From an uncultured Varibaculum sp. (GTDB taxonomy: Bacteria > Actinomycetota > Actinomycetes > Actinomycetales > Actinomycetaceae), in assembly GCF_902489465.1 (NCBI RefSeq), contig NZ_CABTZZ010000005.1:1-64000 (forward strand): a stretch of 64,000 nucleotides of DNA, written 5' to 3'. The position numbers were made by a program, and so were the translations under genes. Within the stretch, counting starts at the first letter, position 1. Each line of letters starts with the position of its first letter. Below the pieces are notes generated by a model. The model was not told where the DNA came from. It saw only the letters and a list, made by a program, of their open reading frames with translations, and ran no database searches. Positions 59,137 through 64,000 of the stretch are shown piece after piece.

Positions 59137-60392
59137 TGAGCCGGGAGGAAGAAACTGCTGAGGTTAGGAGGCATTTTCCATCCCGCCGCGCCGATAAGAA
59201 CAGCGTAGCGGAGCCTGCACAAATGCCAGATTCTGCTAACCTCGACAGCTATTGGGAAGGGGAGTCTAAAGCGACTGCTCCTTCTCGGTCAGCCGTTACC
59301 GGACGCAGTGCCCGGCGGAAAGCTCGCCGTAAAAAGCGTACTATTGCGGCAGTGGTAATCCTGGTGGTCATTGGATTAATTACCGGAGCCTCGGTTATCG
59401 CTGCCAAAGAACTCGGAGGAATTAGCGGAATAATTTCTGGGGGTGAAGACTATGAAGGCAAAGGCACCGGGGAAGTAATCATCGAGATTCCGGAAGGAGC
59501 CTCGGGCAAAACTATCGGAGGAATCCTCGAAAAAGAAGGAGTAATCGCGGACGCGGACGTCTTCGCCGACATATTTAAGAAAAACTCTTTGGCGCAAGGG
59601 GTGCAAGCCGGACGATTCCGAATGCACAAACGGATGTCTTCCCGAGAAGCCCTGGCAATGCTGCTAGATCCAACCTCCAAAGCAGATATTAAGGTAACTA
59701 TTCCCCCCGGGTTTACCGTTAAGCAAATTAAGACCCGCTTAGAAGAAACTGCCGGTTTCAACGCTGATCAAGTGGCTGAGGCCTTCGCAGATCCCGCCGA
59801 ATACGGTATCCCCGGGCAAAGTGAAGAGTCTTTCGAAGGCTGGCTAGCTCCCGATACCTATACCGTTTCCACCAAACAGAGCATAAAAGATCTGGTAAAA
59901 ACCATGGTGGACACTCAGATCAAACGCTTAGATGAGGCGGGAGTGGCTCCCGAGCAGCGAGCGGGCGTCCTCATTAAAGCTTCTATCTTAGAAAAAGAAG
60001 TCAACCTCGATAAATATTACGCCCAGGTCGCTAGGGTTATAGAAAACCGTCTCCAAGATAATCCGGATACACACGGATTCTTACAAATGGATTCCACGGT
60101 GGTTTATGGCCTCGGCCGCTCGGGAGGAATTCCCAGTAGCCAAGATCTAAAACAAGACACCCCCTATAACACTTATAAACATAAGGGACTGCCCCCAACT
60201 GCAATCGGAACCGTAGGGCTAAAAGCACTGCAAGCAGCGGTGAAACCGGCTGATGGCAAATGGCTCTACTTCACCACGGTCAATCTGGACAGTGGGGAAA
60301 CTAAGTTTGCCCTCACTTTAGAAGAACAGAAGAAGAACGTGGAGGAACTTAAGCAGTGGTGCCAGGAAAACCAGGGCAAATGCAAACGCTAA
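59136..60392 (+). CDS. mltG: Endolytic transglycosylase MltG (YceG-like)
   Basis: 418-residue single-pass membrane enzyme that cuts nascent peptidoglycan strands, thought to end their synthesis. A charged cytoplasmic tail of about 65 residues (rich in Arg and Lys) precedes the membrane helix (about 68-90: TIAAVVILVVIGLITGASVI). The LysM-like part has ITVTIPPGFTVKQI-type sequence, here VTIPPGFTVKQIKTRLEE. The catalytic Glu is in ASILEKEVNLDKYY, and SYNTYKHKGLPPT-type motif is seen as YNTYKHKGLPPTAIGTVG. The stop overlaps the aroE start. Confidence 0.95.
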   Translation: MSREEETAEVRRHFPSRRADKNSVAEPAQMPDSANLDSYWEGESKATAPSRSAVTGRSARRKARRKKRTIAAVVILVVIGLITGASVIAAKELGGISGIISGGEDYEGKGTGEVIIEIPEGASGKTIGGILEKEGVIADADVFADIFKKNSLAQGVQAGRFRMHKRMSSREALAMLLDPTSKADIKVTIPPGFTVKQIKTRLEETAGFNADQVAEAFADPAEYGIPGQSEESFEGWLAPDTYTVSTKQSIKDLVKTMVDTQIKRLDEAGVAPEQRAGVLIKASILEKEVNLDKYYAQVARVIENRLQDNPDTHGFLQMDSTVVYGLGRSGGIPSSQDLKQDTPYNTYKHKGLPPTAIGTVGLKALQAAVKPADGKWLYFTTVNLDSGETKFALTLEEQKKNVEELKQWCQENQGKCKR

Positions 60393-61213
60393 CTCCCTGG
60401 GCAGCGGTAATCGGATCACCGATTCACCATTCGCTGTCTCCAGTTCTCCATCTGGCAGCCTATCGGGATCTCGGGCTAAATATTGACTATCGCCGGATAG
60501 AGGTCACCAAGGAGGCGGTGGAGCCATTTTTGGCTAGCTGGCCTCAAAACCTGGTGGGACTGTCGGTGACTATGCCTTTAAAGCAGGTGATTATGCCTCT
60601 GCTATCCCAAGTTGATGGGTTAGCCAAAGCAACCGGAGCTGTAAATACCGTAGTTCCCTTCCCGGGAGGAACCACCGCCGGATTTAACACCGATGTTTAT
60701 GGGCTGGTGGCAGCCATTAAAGAGGCTAAGGGCCCAGATTTCAGCCCCGAAAAAGCGGTCATAGTAGGATCTGGGGCTACTGCTTCCTCGGCGCTAGCAG
60801 CTTTAGCCGAACTTGAAGCCGCTCAGATTAATCTGCTGGCGCGCAGAGTATCGGGGACAGGTAACGCCCTTCAGGCGGCGACCCGGTTAGGAATCGATCA
60901 CGGATATATTCCCCTAGCCGCCAGTGATAAAGCCCGAGAAACCTTGCAGGCAGCGGAGTTGATTATTTCCACCGTTCCCCGTGAAGTTCTGGATCGTTTT
61001 TATAAAACTATTTCCTTTAACCCGGGACAAACCGTATTAGACATTGTGTATGACCCTTGGCCAAGTGAACTCGTAAAACAAGCTCGCCGCGGCGGTGCCA
61101 GTATAATTTCCGGCAAATCCATGCTGCTACATCAAGCCCAAATGCAGGTTAAGTTATTTACTTCCCGCACTCCCGATCTAGAAGCTATGCGAACGGCTCT
61201 CAAGGAGGTATAA
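60380..61213 (+). CDS. aroE: Shikimate dehydrogenase
   Basis: 277-residue NADP-dependent reduction of dehydroshikimate to shikimate. Substrate domain with AVIGSPIHHSLSPVLHLAAY (about residues 8-27) and SVTMPLKQVIMP (with the catalytic Lys). NADP loop AVIVGSGATASSALAAL. The C-terminal end GKSMLLHQAQMQVKLF is typical. ATG 60380 is chosen by homology of the first residues; an upstream in-frame start at 60356 would lie in mltG. It overlaps mltG by 13 bases. It starts the shikimate block. Confidence 0.94.
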   Translation: MQTLTPWAAVIGSPIHHSLSPVLHLAAYRDLGLNIDYRRIEVTKEAVEPFLASWPQNLVGLSVTMPLKQVIMPLLSQVDGLAKATGAVNTVVPFPGGTTAGFNTDVYGLVAAIKEAKGPDFSPEKAVIVGSGATASSALAALAELEAAQINLLARRVSGTGNALQAATRLGIDHGYIPLAASDKARETLQAAELIISTVPREVLDRFYKTISFNPGQTVLDIVYDPWPSELVKQARRGGASIISGKSMLLHQAQMQVKLFTSRTPDLEAMRTALKEV

Positions 61214-61217
61214 CGGC

Positions 61218-61868
61218 ATGAAAATGCAATTGTTAGTCCTAGTTATCGCGCTAATATTCGCGGGAGTTGGAAACCTGGCATACGGGTTACCCAAGGTAGA
61301 TAAGTATTTTCGCCTTTCTGGACGAGGGAGAGCATTTTGGAATAAACCGTGGGTGATAGGTCTGATAGCTGGGGTTGCGGTGGGAACTGCAGTAATTATA
61401 CGGTTCGGATCCATCAATTTACTGCTACTGTTTCCCTTACTTACCCTGGGAACAGTGCTTTCAGTTATCGATGCGGGCACCCAAAGGCTCCCGCGCTCGA
61501 TGACTCTAACTTTCTTGATCCTGGTGGTAGCAGTGGTTATCTTGGCGGGTTTTATTACCGGACAGTGGGTAAAACCGGCTTATGCTCTCATCGTAGCGAT
61601 CGGAAGCTTTATACTGCTACTCCCGGGTACTTTTGTACGTCACGGTATAGGTGCCGGTGATTTGCGGCTAGTTCCCCTCTTGGTGGGATTGGCTACCTGT
61701 TCCTCTTGGCATTGCCTATTGGTTATGGGGATCCTTTCCGTAGTAGGTAGTGGCCTGTGGGCGCTTTATCTGGTGATAGCGAAGAAAGCTAGCGGTTCTA
61801 CCCGCATTGCTTTCGGGCCGTGGCTGCTAGCAGCCACCTATATCGCTCTGCTAGTGGTTCCTCGCTAG
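61218..61868 (+). CDS. Type IV prepilin peptidase-like protein (A24 family)
   Basis: 216-residue membrane protein of six or so helices with the aspartyl-protease pattern of the A24 family: Asp in VIDAGTQRLPRSMT (about residues 75-88) and the second Asp in GIGAGDLRLVPLLVG (about 141-155). Family members cleave and methylate prepilins. It lacks the N-terminal methyltransferase-type Cys domain of long PilD, so it is a short peptidase-only form. ATG 61218 follows AAGGAGGTATAACGGC. Placed between aroE and aroC; no pilin genes are in the window. Confidence 0.86.
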   Translation: MKMQLLVLVIALIFAGVGNLAYGLPKVDKYFRLSGRGRAFWNKPWVIGLIAGVAVGTAVIIRFGSINLLLLFPLLTLGTVLSVIDAGTQRLPRSMTLTFLILVVAVVILAGFITGQWVKPAYALIVAIGSFILLLPGTFVRHGIGAGDLRLVPLLVGLATCSSWHCLLVMGILSVVGSGLWALYLVIAKKASGSTRIAFGPWLLAATYIALLVVPR

Positions 61869-61955
61869 AAAACGTAGTTTTTTAGCCGGGGTACTTAGCT
61901 GTTCTAGAAGTGGAAAGCTGGGCCGCAATAATTGGTTCCATGAAAGAATGAAGCC

Positions 61956-63167
61956 ATGTTGAGATGGATGAGCGCCGGTGAATCGCATGGCCCCGCGCTG
62001 GTAGGAATCTTGGAAGGAATGCCCGCGGGGGTAGAAATCACGACCGCAAAAGTCGCCGAGTATTTAGCCAGTCGGCGCGCCGGCTATGGACGCGGGGCTC
62101 GCCAGAAGTTTGAGCAGGATCGTGCCCATCTGGTAGGTGGGGTGATCAGAGGAAAGACTACCGGAGCTCCCATAGCACTGCTGATAGACAATAGCGAATG
62201 GCCAAAATGGGAAACGGTGATGAGCCCGGATCCGGTAGCTCCGCAGGCACTAAGAATCGATGCTGGAAAAGGCGACCAGCGGGAAATTGCTCGCAATAAA
62301 CCTTTGACGCGTCCTCGTCCCGGACACGCGGACCTTGCGGGAATGCTGGCCTATGATCTGGAAGAGGCTCGCCCGGTTTTAGAGCGTGCCAGCGCCCGAG
62401 AAACCGCGATGCGGGTGGGACTGGGAGCCTTCGCGCAAGAATTCTTAAAACAAGCCGGCGGAATAGAGCTGGTTTCCTATGTAACTCAAATTGGAAAAGC
62501 CGAGCTACCAGTCAATTATCCAGTTCCGGACTTGAATCAACAGGACAACCTAGCTGAAAACCCGGTTAGGTGTCCCGATAAAACCGTTAGCGATCAAATG
62601 ATTTCCCAGATCGATGCGGCTAAGAAAAATGGCGACACTATTGGGGGCAGTGTCGAGGTAGCTGCCTATGGGGTGCCGATTGGTCTCGGCAGCCATGTGG
62701 CGGCAGACCGGCGCTTAGATACTCGTTTAGCGGCAGCTCTAATGTCGATCCCCGCGGTGAAAACCGTAAAAATAGGCGATGGCAATCAGCCTTATCTGCC
62801 AGGGTCGGCGGCTCATGACGAGATTGTTCGGGCAGAAAACGGAGAAATAACCCGAGCTTCCAACCATGCGGGCGGGATCGAAGGTGGCATGTCGAACGGA
62901 CAGCTAATCCGGGTCAGTTGTGCCTTCAAACCGATCTCTACCGTACCTCGTGCTTTGCGCAGTATTGATCTGGCAAGCGGGGAAGAAAGTCGGGCGATCC
63001 ATCAACGCTCCGATACTTGCGCGGTAGTTCCCGGGGCGGTAATCGCCCAGGCACAGGTGGCATTAGTCCTCGCTGATGCTTTGCTGGAGCATGTGGGGGG
63101 ATATTCCGTAGATCAGGTACGCGAGAACCTGCAGGCCTACCAAAAGCGCGTGGAGGCGAGGCTATGA
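61956..63167 (+). CDS. aroC: Chorismate synthase
   Basis: 403-residue last enzyme of the shikimate pathway, using reduced FMN. The N-terminal GESHGPALVGILEGMPAGV (about residues 8-26) is diagnostic, with GYGRGARQ, then RPGHADLAGMLAYDLEEARPV, and NHAGGIEGGMSNGQ and RSDTCAVVPGAVI toward the end. ATG 61956 is the family start (MLRWMSAGESHG). It overlaps the next gene by four bases (ATGA). Confidence 0.97.
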   Translation: MLRWMSAGESHGPALVGILEGMPAGVEITTAKVAEYLASRRAGYGRGARQKFEQDRAHLVGGVIRGKTTGAPIALLIDNSEWPKWETVMSPDPVAPQALRIDAGKGDQREIARNKPLTRPRPGHADLAGMLAYDLEEARPVLERASARETAMRVGLGAFAQEFLKQAGGIELVSYVTQIGKAELPVNYPVPDLNQQDNLAENPVRCPDKTVSDQMISQIDAAKKNGDTIGGSVEVAAYGVPIGLGSHVAADRRLDTRLAAALMSIPAVKTVKIGDGNQPYLPGSAAHDEIVRAENGEITRASNHAGGIEGGMSNGQLIRVSCAFKPISTVPRALRSIDLASGEESRAIHQRSDTCAVVPGAVIAQAQVALVLADALLEHVGGYSVDQVRENLQAYQKRVEARL

Positions 63168-64000
63168 CTAGCCAAAAACAAATAGTTTTTATTGGTTTGC
63201 CTGGCAGCGGTAAAACCTCGGTAGGCAGGCTCGTGGCCTCACGGTTAGCTTGTTCCTTCCGCGACGCTGATCAAGTGCTTAGCGAGCAGGCAGGAATGTC
63301 GATCCCCGAGATTTTTGCTACCCGCGGTGAGGACGGCTTTCGCGAGCTAGAAGTAAAGACTATTGCGGAACTACTCGCTAGCGACACTGCGGTGCTAGCT
63401 CTTGGTGGAGGCGCGCTCACCCGGGAGGAAACCCGCTTAGCGCTGACAGGTAAAGATGTGGTTTTCCTAGATGTTTCACCTTCCCAGGCGGCTGCCCGCG
63501 TGGGTAAAGGTACTGACCGTCCACTTTTAACTGGTGCCGACAGTCCCAGTGGGAAGCTAGCACAATTAGCAGTTCAGCGCCGTGACAGCTACCTGGAAGC
63601 TGCTACCTTAATCGTTCCCGCTAACGGCACTCTTAGCGAAGTCTCCTCCGCGGTAATGCGGGGATTAGGCAGAAAGGAGCAGCTCCCGGTTCGCCGCTAC
63701 AACCTGGGTACTTTGGCTGCTCTACCAACGCAGTTTAAGGGAACGTCGCGGGTGATTCCGGTAACTTCCGGTGCCGGGTACCAGGTCATCGTGGGGCAGG
63801 GGGCAGGAACCGCCCTCACTCAGATGCTACAAGAGCGTCCTCGGAAAGTATTCTTAATCTATCCGCCGCCACTTTCTGGCGCTGCCCGTAACTTGGCTAA
63901 TAGCCTCACCCAATCTGGACAAGTTGTGAAATTATTCGAGCACCCGGATGGAGAAGGAGCCAAAAATATCCGGATCGTGGAAGATGCCTGGCGCTGTCTG
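63164..64000 (+). CDS. aroKB: Fused shikimate kinase / 3-dehydroquinate synthase, 3'-partial
   Basis: The frame is open from ATG 63164 to the window edge (279 codons) and holds two enzymes. Shikimate kinase: P-loop FIGLPGSGKTSVGRL (residues 9-23), FREADQVLSEQAG-like sequence read as FRDADQVLSEQ, FRELEVKTIAEL and ALGGGALTR. After a linker (LGRKEQLPVRRYNLGTLAAL) a second domain begins with VIPVTSGAGYQVIVGQGAGT, a beta strand and the VFLIYPPPLSGAARNLAN dinucleotide-binding start of dehydroquinate synthase. It overlaps aroC by four bases. The AroB part continues past the window. The gene lacks a stop here and so is easily missed. Confidence 0.88.
   Translation, partial: MTSQKQIVFIGLPGSGKTSVGRLVASRLACSFRDADQVLSEQAGMSIPEIFATRGEDGFRELEVKTIAELLASDTAVLALGGGALTREETRLALTGKDVVFLDVSPSQAAARVGKGTDRPLLTGADSPSGKLAQLAVQRRDSYLEAATLIVPANGTLSEVSSAVMRGLGRKEQLPVRRYNLGTLAALPTQFKGTSRVIPVTSGAGYQVIVGQGAGTALTQMLQERPRKVFLIYPPPLSGAARNLANSLTQSGQVVKLFEHPDGEGAKNIRIVEDAWRCL

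Overview
The window reads as a chromosomal segment of a moderate-GC actinobacterium of the Actinomycetaceae type; Varibaculum or Mobiluncus relatives are my best guess, and this is inference. The signs are the actinobacterial gene orders uvrC-rapZ-yvcK-whiA-gap-pgk-tpiA-secG, tig-clpP1-clpP2-clpX, and alaS-ruvX-mltG-aroE-aroC-aroKB, together with frequent GTG and TTG starts and strong Shine-Dalgarno sequences. No tRNA, rRNA, CRISPR array or insertion sequence was seen by eye.

Bases 1-7250 are accessory and partly decayed. They hold the end of a Gabija-like defence pair: a frameshifted OLD/TOPRIM gajA and an intact UvrD-type gajB. After a 500-base gene-poor gap comes a Phd/Doc toxin-antitoxin pair. 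Two surface or envelope genes with proline-rich N-termini follow, facing each other across a strong terminator, and each has an N-terminus split between two frames. A short frame-broken relic precedes a cupin gene.

Bases 7265-25420 are mostly nucleotide metabolism. A thiamine-binding protein gene lies before purL-purE-purC-purM-purN-purD-purF, which are all on the plus strand and tightly spaced. pyrB follows behind a leader with an intrinsic terminator. Also here are an EamA exporter, an AEC transporter, a DUF1846 protein, a Nif3-like protein with a coiled-coil partner, and glutamate dehydrogenase.

Bases 25685-45274 are core genome: excision repair (uvrC), the rapZ-yvcK-whiA regulatory trio, lower glycolysis (gap-pgk-tpiA), secG, a CapA-like phosphoesterase, trigger factor with the ClpP1P2-ClpX protease, chorismate mutase, and on the minus strand valS with an acyl-CoA synthetase.

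Bases 45523-47230 are a patch of gene remnants (SRPBCC protein, truncated DUF5692 membrane protein, plus-strand 3' fragment) between valS and uvrA.

Bases 47274-64000 return to the core: uvrA, a second acyl-CoA synthetase, RNase P RNA (minus strand), a YciO-type protein, rarA, rpsD with a hairpin-rich leader, and the alaS cluster. That cluster runs into shikimate genes, includes a prepilin peptidase, and ends in a fused shikimate kinase/dehydroquinate synthase cut by the window edge.

The best candidates for a second look are the damaged Gabija locus, the pyrB leader, the rpsD leader, the SRPBCC/DUF5692 junction, and the lost cysteines in PurF and in the zinc-ribbon protein. I found no convincing wholly new multi-gene system.
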